A stretch of 59,720 nucleotides of DNA from positions 1-59,720 of the forward strand of contig JACUUS010000001.1 of the NCBI GenBank assembly GCA_014859215.1, read 5' to 3'. This DNA comes from Dehalococcoidia bacterium (GTDB taxonomy: Bacteria; Chloroflexota; Dehalococcoidia; SZUA-161). The notes under the pieces are model-generated. The model saw only the letters and a list, made by a program, of their open reading frames with translations, searched no databases and was not told where the DNA came from. The translations under genes were made by a program, and so were the position numbers. The stretch's first letter is position 1; each line of letters begins with the position of its first letter. Below are positions 18,384-27,046 of the stretch, one piece after another.

Positions 18384-19760
18384 CTATTCGTCTGACGGGC
18401 TGCCGATGGGCGTCTCCCCGAGCTTGGCATCATAGGACTCCAGAGCCCTGCCGGTGTCCGAGAGGATCTCTTCGGCATTGCCAAACTCCTTCTCCCAGGT
18501 GCGGCTCCTGGCAACCGTCTTGAATCGCTCATAGCCCTCCCTCGCCGTCTTCGCCAGAACAGCAAGGGGCATCCCGCCAAGGACAAGGTAGACATCGACG
18601 CGGTCAGAACTCCTGTCGATCTGAGAAAGCTGGACTGTGCTGCCCTTCAGGCGGGGAAAGGTCTCCTTGTTCCACCTGTTTATCTCGGAGCGCAAGGTTT
18701 GTTCATGCATGGAGGCGGCAACCTTTTCGGGAACATTGACGACCATGTGTGACAGGGTGATCTCTTGCCTGTCCACTGGCGCAAGCGGGCACAGGAGCGC
18801 GCTCTCGAGGATATTCCGGATACTGCCGAAGATTTCGAGGCTGCGCCCGATGGCCACGCAGGGCACAAAAGCATGTATGCCAAGAGACCTGCTCATCTTG
18901 GCAAGGTAGCCGGGTTCAGTGTGACCGCGTCCTGATACGGTCACCGTACCGGCCAGTGCTCCAAGAAGGCGAGAAACGAGTTCTTCCCTGGCAATCTCTT
19001 CGCCAGCTTCACCCACTCCGCGGATCTTCATCAAGCGATCGTGCTCAACGAGCACCACCATGTCGGCGACCGGGCCCCGTTCCAGGTCGATCAGCCTTGA
19101 CAGTGAGCAGACCGCATTGAACTGAGCGCCGTCCTGTTCAGTGGCCGCGGGCATGAGGGCGATTACGAGAGTCCTGGCGTGCGAATTATGGCATCGGGCT
19201 CGCTCAAGTATACAGGGGCTGGCCCCGCTGCCTGTTCCTCCGCCGAGAGCGGAAAGCAGAAAGACAGCCTGTTTGCGTACCGTTGACCGTATACCGGAGC
19301 GGAGCAGCCGATCATCCAGCCCAGGGTCGCCGCACGCCAGTTGCTGCCCGAGACCGAAGTACCCGACCTGTTTGCCCGCAGTACCGGGCAGCAGATGCAG
19401 CGAAAGAGGTGAAATAACATAATCCTTGCTCGCTCCCGTTTCCGGGATCAAGCCGGCAAGGTGCCTCGCTTCTCCCGAGGCATCTATCATCAGGAACCCG
19501 GAGTTCTTGAGGTCGCGTCGGGATGCCTGGAAGAAGTTCTGGACTAACCTGCAGCCCTGGTCGCCCACGCCCATGAAAATTCGCTCCCGGGCAAACTTCA
19601 GACGCTTTTCTTCATCCCCCAGAGCCTTGAGGAGAAGATCGAGCTCGGTCTCACAGTCTATCACAGGCAGACCGCAGACAGGGCAGGGCGCCGAATCGTC
19701 CTGGCACTGGTGACTGTTCGGGCAGAAAATTGTCTTCTTCTCGGTGTACTGTGTCGCCAT
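18384..19760 (-). CDS. Divergent tubulin/FtsZ-superfamily protein with N-terminal zinc-ribbon-like motif
   Basis: 458 residues. The N-terminus has a possible metal-binding knuckle (C13, H17, C19, C26, C29 in a CxxxHxC...CPVCG arrangement). Then comes a tubulin-like nucleotide domain: a T1-type loop GVGDQG after a hydrophobic strand (64-69), a MIDASGEA strand-loop near 91, and the exact tubulin/FtsZ signature GGGTGSG (173-179). The place where a T7 synergy loop should lie (about 275-290) shows no N-x-D-x-x-D, so it may bind but not hydrolyse GTP (inference). The ATG at 19760 lies 2 nt past the upstream stop; a TTG at 19766 that overlaps that stop is the alternative. It is the last gene of a five-gene operon with a second tubulin-like protein. 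Function not known. Confidence 0.8.
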   Translation of the reverse strand: MATQYTEKKTIFCPNSHQCQDDSAPCPVCGLPVIDCETELDLLLKALGDEEKRLKFARERIFMGVGDQGCRLVQNFFQASRRDLKNSGFLMIDASGEARHLAGLIPETGASKDYVISPLSLHLLPGTAGKQVGYFGLGQQLACGDPGLDDRLLRSGIRSTVRKQAVFLLSALGGGTGSGASPCILERARCHNSHARTLVIALMPAATEQDGAQFNAVCSLSRLIDLERGPVADMVVLVEHDRLMKIRGVGEAGEEIAREELVSRLLGALAGTVTVSGRGHTEPGYLAKMSRSLGIHAFVPCVAIGRSLEIFGSIRNILESALLCPLAPVDRQEITLSHMVVNVPEKVAASMHEQTLRSEINRWNKETFPRLKGSTVQLSQIDRSSDRVDVYLVLGGMPLAVLAKTAREGYERFKTVARSRTWEKEFGNAEEILSDTGRALESYDAKLGETPIGSPSDE

Positions 19761-19762
19761 CG

Positions 19763-20734
19763 TCAAGAACCAACGTTTGAGTGCAAATAGGCCTCGAGAG
19801 TGCGGGCAGTTTCCTGGACGTGAGCTGTGATCGCGGGTTTATCATCGCTCGAAGGGCTATCTATCCCGGGATGGAGAGAGAGTCTCTGGATAAGAACGGC
19901 GGCCAGTCTCGACAGTTGAGGCAGGCATTCGTCAGCCTTGAGATTCTCCCCGAGTTCCAACCAGGCGCACAGAAGCCTGTACCGGAACGCGAAGAGGAAT
20001 ATGTACCTGATGTCAAACCATGAGGTCAAATGCGGACTCTCGGCTACGATCCCGGTAAATTCCCTCGGTTCCGGAGCATCATTCCCAAGCGTTTCCCCGA
20101 TAACCTGAAGCGTGGAAACAACTTTGCGCAAGACAGAGGAAGCATCACGCGCGAGAACGGCGTCATTGACCGCTTTCAACTGGTTGACGATGTCTACGGA
20201 TTGCAGCTCCGCGAGAGCCGTCGCCATTTCACCGGCCTGGCTGGTTGAGGCATCGATGCCGTCCCAGCCTTCATATGTGAGGTCACGAAAAATTCCAACG
20301 AGCAGGTCCACCACGAGCCAGGTGACGCACGCCGTCCTGTCCAGAAAGAGCCTGTACTGCGCTTTACGCTCCCGGAGCAGGTTCTGCTGGCGCAGGGTCT
20401 CTAGAGAGGCTTTGAGATCCCGACAGAATGCGACCGCGGCTTCGCCCTTAGCCAGCGACAGGCGGCTGGCGGCGCGTTCGCCCCTCGAGCCGGCCCATTC
20501 CAGCACCAGCGTGGTTGAAGAATCTCTGACTTTGGCGGACGTGATATCCGCCAATCTTATGGAAAATTCCAGGTGGGGTGACGAAAAAAAGTTGTTCTTC
20601 CTTTCGAAAAGGAGACTCTTGCTTGTCAACAAGAGCTTGCCCTTACCCACCTTATCGAGTTGCACATTCTTGAGCTCGGCCAGCGGGTGTTCTTCGGGCA
20701 GCGGCGGGGCCTGTATCTCGGCGACAGGACTCAT
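19763..20734 (-). CDS. Unknown protein with GRAM/PH-like N-terminal domain (tubulin-like operon)
   Basis: 323 residues, not recognised as a named family. Residues about 25-110 have the strand pattern of a GRAM or bacterial PH-like fold: GKLLLTSKSLLFERKN, then IRLADITSAKV, then LVLEWAG. Such folds often bind lipids or membrane-proximal partners. The rest is mostly alpha-helical with one hydrophobic stretch near 140-160 (CVTWLVVDLLVGIF) that could be a membrane-dipping or buried helix. The ATG overlaps the preceding stop as ATGA, and the stop abuts the next gene, so it is tightly co-translated with the membrane protein and the second tubulin-like protein. The domain call is inference from pattern only. 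Confidence 0.72.
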   Translation of the reverse strand: MSPVAEIQAPPLPEEHPLAELKNVQLDKVGKGKLLLTSKSLLFERKNNFFSSPHLEFSIRLADITSAKVRDSSTTLVLEWAGSRGERAASRLSLAKGEAAVAFCRDLKASLETLRQQNLLRERKAQYRLFLDRTACVTWLVVDLLVGIFRDLTYEGWDGIDASTSQAGEMATALAELQSVDIVNQLKAVNDAVLARDASSVLRKVVSTLQVIGETLGNDAPEPREFTGIVAESPHLTSWFDIRYIFLFAFRYRLLCAWLELGENLKADECLPQLSRLAAVLIQRLSLHPGIDSPSSDDKPAITAHVQETARTLEAYLHSNVGS

Positions 20735-23082
20735 GCAGCAGCCTCGTTATGGCTCGCTTTGACCACCTGCCTGTGCCTGATGGCGCTCTGCCGGGCATCG
20801 AAGACAGCCTTATCCGGGTGAGCAGCGGCGTACATTCGCAGGTATTCCAGAGCATATTTCGAATTCATGGGGAGGTCCGAGCACATGATTTCCTGTGAAC
20901 GTGCGAACTTGTCATCGATGATGTACTCAATGTTGGGGTAGTTAATAAGGAAATCATTCATCTGGTGGTAGTTCTGGATCGCTCTGGCCTGGAGCTCGAT
21001 AGCTTCCAGCAACCTGTCCATGAAGATGAAGCGTCTGCTGATTGCATCATCCTCAAGCGTATTTGCAGCCGAGTTGAGCAGCTCTTGCGCTTCGGCCGCT
21101 GTGTGGCTGTTCTTGCCCCAGGAATACCCATTAGGGCATCTGCGGGTGTTGCCCTCCTCGAGAGCGCGGATGAGAGAGTTGAAATCTCGTACGGCACCGG
21201 TTGCGGCGTCCATCAATTTACGGCTTTGTTCGACGATAACTATAACGTGTGCCAGCATCCGAGAGCCCTGAACGGCACTGGCGATGGAATCGAGTTCCCC
21301 GGCTTTGGTGCGGCAGAGGTCTGCCGACTTCGCATCTCCGACGGATTCGAAAATAGGGGCGAGCCTGGTAAGGAGAATAGCCTTGAGTCTCTCCGACATG
21401 GAAGCGACCCGGCCCGCAAGTTCAACTATCGAGTTCTCGATTCGGCCATCTATAATCTGCAGGTCTTCGGATATGGTCCGTGCAGCTTCCTCGAATCTAC
21501 CCTGCTTTACAAATCCGTGGCCGATGTCGATGGTGGTGAGCGAAAACTCGGGATCGATCTCGTCCTGAATCGTGTTAGAGACTACGTCCCCTGCGGATAC
21601 GAGTTCTGTGGCCAGTTGCTTGAAAGCATTATTGAGCTTTTCCTGCTCAGCAAGAGCGGTGTCGAAGTCATCCACATGCAGGGCCAACTGGACCGGCGCG
21701 ATAACGCCGTTGATAGCCGGGATGCCGAGGGCACAGGCTTCGTCGACCGTGGCTTTGTACAGGCGTTTAGACTCCTCCAGGTACTTGATGAGCTTATCCT
21801 CGAGCTGCGCCTGCAGCAGGGAAAGCTGTTCGCGCATCGCGTGAAATTCACCGCAACTCATTTCGAGCCGGGGCAGGCTAAGGGCGCCTTCGCTTTCGAG
21901 GGTGAGCGCTACTTTTTCCTCGCACTGCGCAATCGAAGCCTTTTCATCGCCCAGGTCCCTGGTACGACAGACGCCGGCAAACTCATGAAGCCGCCTCCTG
22001 GTGCTGTCCAGGAGCTCGTAGAGCTCCAGAGAGAGGCCCGCCAGCACTCCCCTGAACCTCACTTTTGAATCGCGCCGTGACAGCCAGGTCTCCACTGTTG
22101 AAGCCAGGCCTGCGAATGCGAGCATTGCCCCCATCAGGATGCCGATGTTTGCCAGGTCGGAGAAAGCGGTCCTGTACCCCAGCGGTTTTTCCAGAAGCTG
22201 GAGGGGTACAAGGAATACGAGCGCCATTAGCAGTACAAGGAACACAGGGTTCAGAGCGCGCAGCAGAGAGTTGGTGTCTCCGAGCTTCCTCAGAGGGCTG
22301 AGAAGGGCTGGTGTGACCAGTACTGACGCGTACATGGAGAGGACGAGGACCACTCCCCCCCACCCCTCGATGAAGTAGGGTGAGAAATAGCTAAACCGGC
22401 TTATGTCGTGACTCAGCTGCCCATTGAATGCCGCTTTTAGTGAAGAAAGGTCCAGGTAGCTCAAAGCGGGCAACTGGGCATACTCCACCCGCAGGAAGAG
22501 GGGAAGCATTTCTCCTTCGGCAAGAGGGGGATATGGCATAACCAGGAAGGGCAGGTAAAAAACAATAAAAGCGAAAACGGCCCATCCACCGCTGACAGTT
22601 GATCCCCTGAGCCGGAAAAGGGTAATGGCTGCGAGTAATGCGAAAGAGACAACGAAATACGGAGTGAGCATCAGTACGCCGGCCGCTGCACCTACAGTAA
22701 CACCCAGTATGGCTCCTGTAAGCCCGGTCAGAGCGAAGGGAAGCATGAGCGCAATGGTACCGAGCGATATAAAAGCCCACAGCGCGCCATCGAGCTGGTA
22801 CGAGTATGCAGGCGATGCGAACAGGAGCATTAGTACGAGAGCGATCGCGGGCCACCGGTACGCCAGCAGCGCGCACAGGAGCGCGAGGAACACGCACATA
22901 GCGGGGGGATAAAAGGGCAGGAAGTAGTAGACTACGAGTGAGGTGATGAGGAAGATCAGAGATGTGGCGAGCTTGCCGCAGAACTCCCGGAAGGCTTTCT
23001 CACTGTTCCCTACGTCACATCCTTGCAGCAGCCCCTCACCGGTGTCTTCGGTAACTTGCAGCGAAGGCAAGGTATTCTCCAT
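20731..23082 (-). CDS. Polytopic membrane protein with long helical cytoplasmic tail (tubulin-like operon)
   Basis: 783 residues from the ATG at 23082; a GTG at 23097 in the same frame is an alternative start and no ribosome-binding site decides. After a short hydrophilic N-terminus, roughly ten hydrophobic segments fill residues about 35-350 (for example around 40-60, 65-95, 105-165, 175-195, 260-285, 300-320, 325-345). An extracytoplasmic loop may lie near 200-250. Residues about 350-783 are soluble, charged and helical with coiled-coil character, ending in a helical tail. No enzyme motif was recognised. Position between two tubulin-like genes suggests a membrane docking or remodelling partner for their filaments (inference). 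Confidence 0.8.
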   Translation of the reverse strand: MENTLPSLQVTEDTGEGLLQGCDVGNSEKAFREFCGKLATSLIFLITSLVVYYFLPFYPPAMCVFLALLCALLAYRWPAIALVLMLLFASPAYSYQLDGALWAFISLGTIALMLPFALTGLTGAILGVTVGAAAGVLMLTPYFVVSFALLAAITLFRLRGSTVSGGWAVFAFIVFYLPFLVMPYPPLAEGEMLPLFLRVEYAQLPALSYLDLSSLKAAFNGQLSHDISRFSYFSPYFIEGWGGVVLVLSMYASVLVTPALLSPLRKLGDTNSLLRALNPVFLVLLMALVFLVPLQLLEKPLGYRTAFSDLANIGILMGAMLAFAGLASTVETWLSRRDSKVRFRGVLAGLSLELYELLDSTRRRLHEFAGVCRTRDLGDEKASIAQCEEKVALTLESEGALSLPRLEMSCGEFHAMREQLSLLQAQLEDKLIKYLEESKRLYKATVDEACALGIPAINGVIAPVQLALHVDDFDTALAEQEKLNNAFKQLATELVSAGDVVSNTIQDEIDPEFSLTTIDIGHGFVKQGRFEEAARTISEDLQIIDGRIENSIVELAGRVASMSERLKAILLTRLAPIFESVGDAKSADLCRTKAGELDSIASAVQGSRMLAHVIVIVEQSRKLMDAATGAVRDFNSLIRALEEGNTRRCPNGYSWGKNSHTAAEAQELLNSAANTLEDDAISRRFIFMDRLLEAIELQARAIQNYHQMNDFLINYPNIEYIIDDKFARSQEIMCSDLPMNSKYALEYLRMYAAAHPDKAVFDARQSAIRHRQVVKASHNEAAA

Positions 23083-23111
23083 AAGATCCGTTACCACGCA
23101 TTTTACGTTTC

Positions 23112-25838
23112 TTAGCCGCCGGCGATTTTCTCACCAGGCCCGGGTATGTCTGTAACCTCCTCCAGACCGTTGCCGTCGAAGGAAGCATCCATGCCGTGCT
23201 CGAGCAGGAACGAATGGGCAAGCCTCTTCTCTTCCTGGGTGGTGTGGCTGTAAATGTGCTTCATTTCGCTGTAGCATTCCAGGAATTCCGGCTCCGCCCG
23301 GGCGGCGATAATAAGGAATCTGACAGTCCAGGGATCGGAAGAATCGATTTCGCGTATGGCAATACTCCTGGAGGCATCCTCCTTCACATAACCGGAGAGG
23401 GTCGCCCTCACGTCAGCAGCCAGATCATGGTCCCATATACCGCGGGGCGAGACTATGGCAAACCAGATGTAATCGGTCTTGTATTGTGAAGTGAGGCCCA
23501 TCACGCCGGGAACCCGGAAGATGCCAAGCACGCTGGACAGGTATTCCTTAAGATGGTCCTTGTCTACGATTTCATTAAGTATGTTTTCGTTGGACAGCGA
23601 CGCTTCATCCTCCATAAGGATTCTCTGCATCAGCTTAAGCTGGACGTCCTCCGTCAACTCGGCGGTGCGATTGTAGAAACCCTTGTCCTTTACCATTGCA
23701 TTCATTTTCTCGTAATGCCGGTTTGCCAGCTCGGTGATCTCGGCGAGAAGCTTGCGGTAATCGGAGTTGACGTCGAATCGCCTCTCGATAGCCGTGTACT
23801 CGCTCATCTTGGCCTGTACCTGCTCAAGGCCCTCGGACTGCAGACGAATGTCTTCGTCTACCGATGTCAGGGCATGGTCCAGTTTCTTCCGCCGGTCATC
23901 CCAGAGTTTCTTCTTGCCGCCGGCCAGGAATCCGAGCTTGATATCACTCACCTCCCTGCTCGCGCGTGTCCTTTCAACCTGTTTACTCTTGCGGTTAAGC
24001 TCGAGATTGTCCAGCGCGGACGTCAGGCTGGCAGCCTCTTCTTCCAGTACCCTCTTGACCCTGCGGCAATTGACCAGCAGGGAATCCATGCTTTTCAGCT
24101 GGATATTGAGTGGAGTGAACATTGACGAGAGAAGTGAGAACAGGACCACAAGCTCGGGATTTATGATCCGCTCGACGCGTGTAAGGGCTGCCTGCTGATT
24201 CTCGGTCTTTTCGCTTTTTACCAGGTTCTTCTGAAGCTTGTCAGCCAGCTTCTTGGTCTCGAGGTAGCGGCGCAGACTCCGCAGGTAGTCCTTTATCATC
24301 GCAGCGAGTTCGCTGACATCATTGACCAACTGCACTTCCTTCGCGGTCAGTTGCTGAGCGCTGGGGAGGCTGTCTCGCAGGTTCTCAAGGATGTCGTCTA
24401 CCTCGCGCAGAAATTCGCCGTAGTTCTTTGATATGCGTGCCGCGAGTTCGATGAGCCTGGACGCCTGTTTCCGGATTAGAGACTCCACTGTTCCTTCGGG
24501 CGTATCCAGACCAATGGCCATGACGGGCCGGCCCAGCTCATTCACCTGGGCCTTGATAGGGTCGTCGACACCCTTGAGGTGCATTATGAATTCGGTCTCA
24601 ATGGAGCGGTCGGCATTGATGAGGTTCTCAACGGTTTCGTCGAAAGCATCCTCGTTGAATTTGCCGGCTTCGATAAGCTGCTGCCTGTAGATCTCCCGGA
24701 GCTCCTGGTAGCAGAGTTCGAGGATCTTCGCCACGCCGCCGACTTCTGTCGGATGTGTGCCAAGGTACACTTCCTTCTTCTCTCGCCTCAAGGCCCGGAC
24801 CTTGTCCAATCGGTGCAGGAATATCTTGGTCAGGTCGATGAACTCGGTGATAGGATACGTGATGCTTATCGTTGAAAGCACGTGCAGCCACCGACCATTC
24901 ATGTCGATATTGGAGCCGATATTGCTGAGTAGATCGGCGAGGTCGAAGTTCATGGAAGTCATCAAAATGTCGACAATGGCGTCATCGATCAGGCGTTTGG
25001 CGTCGATCAGGCTGGCAGTCTTGCTGTACGCAGGCCCGAGCGGCATGCACAGAAAAGCGCTGAACGGGTTCTCGTAGGTGTGCCCGAAGCGGGCCGTCAC
25101 CCTGGCGTTGCTCTGCTTGTTCACGGCCATGCCTGTTTCAAGGAGGGCGCTGAAGGCGGAGGTGCCTTTGGCCGGAGGATCATCGCCCGAGCAAGGCAGT
25201 ATGCACAGGCCGATAATAGGTACGCCGCTGCCCAGTTTGCGGCGAAGATGCCTGGCGAAATCGAGGACCATGCCGCTGCCGCTGCCGCCACCCAGGCCGA
25301 AGACGAGGAATACCACAGGCTGGATAGTGGACGTGAAAAGGTGCTCCTTGAAGGTGTCCATGTAGTTGTCCAGCAATCTCAGGTGGTGATAGTTCAGTCC
25401 ATAGATGGCCTTGGAGAGCGCCCGTCGCCGGCCCACTCCGCCTGCCAGCGGCGGTATATCCATGGAAGAAGCAAGCCACGGCTGATAGTCCGCGCCGACC
25501 TTCACGCCTTCGCGCTTCAGGTACTGCGGGAACTTGTTGATAAAATCGAACATGCTCTCCGGAGTCGGAAACTTGACGGACTTCGCCGTGAGAGAAATCT
25601 TATCCGAAGGTATGCCCCTTTCCCGGAGCTCCTCGAACAGGTTCCTGGCTGAGACCTCCAGGCTTTGAATATCATGGTCGGCGACATCGATAGCCAGGCA
25701 GGAAACCCTGACACCCTCTTTCTTGACCAGGGACAGCAGGGTGTTGCGGTTATTAATGAAGGCCTCCACAATATTCACGCCGGCTCCGCCCAGACCTACC
25801 AGCTGTATAGACGAGTTATATGTCCCGAAACGAGCCAT
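23112..25838 (-). CDS. Large tubulin/FtsZ-superfamily GTPase with coiled-coil extension
   Basis: 908 residues. The N-terminal ~320 residues show the whole tubulin/FtsZ nucleotide site: T1 loop GLGGAGVN (15-22), Asp-containing strand end CLAIDVAD (47-54), signature GLGGGSGSG (181-189) and a T7 catalytic-type loop N297-x-D299-x-x-D302 (NFDLAD), the residues that in FtsZ trigger GTP hydrolysis in the neighbouring subunit. This predicts a polymerising GTPase. Residues about 330-750 are rich in charged heptad-like helices (coiled coil), followed by a C-terminal mixed domain. FtsZ is usually under 400 residues, so this is much longer. A GGGAGG site 6 nt before the ATG overlaps the upstream stop. 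Resembles the 'tubulin-like' (Tubulin_2-type) or FtsZ-like families; the exact family is unknown. Confidence 0.85.
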   Translation of the reverse strand: MARFGTYNSSIQLVGLGGAGVNIVEAFINNRNTLLSLVKKEGVRVSCLAIDVADHDIQSLEVSARNLFEELRERGIPSDKISLTAKSVKFPTPESMFDFINKFPQYLKREGVKVGADYQPWLASSMDIPPLAGGVGRRRALSKAIYGLNYHHLRLLDNYMDTFKEHLFTSTIQPVVFLVFGLGGGSGSGMVLDFARHLRRKLGSGVPIIGLCILPCSGDDPPAKGTSAFSALLETGMAVNKQSNARVTARFGHTYENPFSAFLCMPLGPAYSKTASLIDAKRLIDDAIVDILMTSMNFDLADLLSNIGSNIDMNGRWLHVLSTISITYPITEFIDLTKIFLHRLDKVRALRREKKEVYLGTHPTEVGGVAKILELCYQELREIYRQQLIEAGKFNEDAFDETVENLINADRSIETEFIMHLKGVDDPIKAQVNELGRPVMAIGLDTPEGTVESLIRKQASRLIELAARISKNYGEFLREVDDILENLRDSLPSAQQLTAKEVQLVNDVSELAAMIKDYLRSLRRYLETKKLADKLQKNLVKSEKTENQQAALTRVERIINPELVVLFSLLSSMFTPLNIQLKSMDSLLVNCRRVKRVLEEEAASLTSALDNLELNRKSKQVERTRASREVSDIKLGFLAGGKKKLWDDRRKKLDHALTSVDEDIRLQSEGLEQVQAKMSEYTAIERRFDVNSDYRKLLAEITELANRHYEKMNAMVKDKGFYNRTAELTEDVQLKLMQRILMEDEASLSNENILNEIVDKDHLKEYLSSVLGIFRVPGVMGLTSQYKTDYIWFAIVSPRGIWDHDLAADVRATLSGYVKEDASRSIAIREIDSSDPWTVRFLIIAARAEPEFLECYSEMKHIYSHTTQEEKRLAHSFLLEHGMDASFDGNGLEEVTDIPGPGEKIAGG

Positions 25839-25840
25839 GG

Positions 25841-26794
25841 TTACCTCCCACTGATCCTCTCAAGCTGCTGCTTGACCTGTTCCAGATCCCGACCGAGTTG
25901 CTTGTCTATCTTGGTCAGTCTTACGGATAAGACATCCAGCTTGCCCGCTTCCTCATCAATCTGCTGGCGTACAAGGCTGCCGCCTGATCTTGACCTGAGG
26001 AAGAGGAGGAAGAAAATGACCGCAAACACAGCGGCGATGGCTATGGCTACAATATATGGCATGAACGATACCTGGGACGAGGCTACCGGAAATCCCGAGG
26101 CAGACGTCGGAAGCGTTCCCAGCAGAGCCGTCGCGCTCTCAACCAGTCCTTTCGCGCTCAGGTCCTTGGCGACCTTGATCACGCTGTCGGCCAGGCTTGC
26201 GTACCGGGGTTCGACGACAGAAGTCTGGAGAAGGTTCTGCTTGCTCGTCAGGAGTTGTTCGTAGGCTACTATGGCCTGGTCCTTAACATCGACACTGTAT
26301 TCGTCCAGCAGGGTGTCCTGAGGACCGAGAAGAAGTCTCACCATGCCTACAGGCCTGATGAAATGCAGGTAATCACCATTTGATATCTTCTCAGATGTAT
26401 AGTCCGAGGGCACAGTCCCCGTCAGGGCAAACCTGGCTGTCCCTTCCACCCCGTTGAACCTGATTACCGGCTGCCCTGGCTACCAGGTATCGGTATTGAC
26501 ACCTGCATAATCGTTTTCAAGCCGCCAGTACACATCGCCTATTTTTCGCAGGGGAGTGCTGAGGCCCAGAAGTGTATCTTCCAGTCCCACCCCAATGTCG
26601 ACTTCCAAAGTGACTGTGTATGTTGCGCCTGCCATCAGCGGCCCTTTGGTTACATCGCTGCCATCGATATTCCTGACGATGCATGATGATATGAGGGCTG
26701 GTGAGGGGCTCTGGGCTGACACTGAGGCAGGGAATGCAAGAGCGAGGACTGGGACTACGAGCATAACTAGTGCCAGAAGTCTCACCTTGTTCAT
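25841..26794 (-). pseudogene. Secreted/single-pass membrane protein of the tubulin-like operon, interrupted by in-frame TAG
   Basis: One reading frame of 317 codons interrupted only at codon 105 (TAG, 26480-26482). Frame, composition and domain flow continue across it (DTW-stop-PGQPVIRFNG), so it looks like a single gene; a CAG-to-TAG transition would explain it. Order: signal peptide (1-28, ending ASVSAQ), extracytoplasmic beta-rich domain (about 30-165), helical stretch, transmembrane helix (about 244-265), basic RSR stop-transfer and a short cytoplasmic coiled coil to the C-terminus. AAAGGAG lies 8 nt before the ATG at 26794. An internal ATG at 26449 could restart translation, but without a signal peptide. 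TAG ends several ordinary genes here, so it is not globally recoded. Likely a membrane anchor for the adjacent tubulin-like protein (inference). Confidence 0.72.
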
Positions 26795-26974
26795 AACATA
26801 CACTCCTTTAATTCACCGGGTTCATTGTCTGTCGATACGCCGCTCAGGGTAAGGGGCCCGAGGCCTTGCCACCTCATCACATCAGCCCATCCCTCCCCTC
26901 ATACCTTGAGCCGGAGTTTGCCCGGGTGAATCTGGAGACTTCTGAAAGCTGATAAAGAACGGCAAACCACCCAC

Positions 26975-27009
26975 TGCCCGGCGGACTGACGAAAAGGCCC
27001 CGCCCGGCA
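26975..27009 (-). other. Stem-loop at the 5' end of the tubulin-like operon leader
   Basis: Arms 27000-27009 and 26975-26984 pair over 10 positions with one mismatch (GC-rich), with a 15-nt loop. It begins about 2 nt from the predicted transcription start (~27011). It may stabilise the mRNA 5' end or be regulatory. Confidence 0.4.
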
Positions 27010-27017
27010 TTGTGCCA

Positions 27018-27046
27018 AGAATAGCATCGTGCTTTGGTGGTGTCAA
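27018..27046 (-). promoter_or_regulatory. Strong sigma-70-type promoter of the tubulin-like operon
   Basis: Minus strand TTGACA (27041-27046, perfect -35), 17-nt spacer, TATTCT (27018-27023). This is the best promoter match in the window and it faces the five-gene tubulin-like operon. Confidence 0.65.

Noticed and set aside
25841..26794. TAG in the anchor gene as a pyrrolysine codon
   Set aside because: No pyl genes are visible, the protein is not a methylamine methyltransferase, and TAG is a regular stop for several neighbouring genes. Not excluded, but not the simplest reading.
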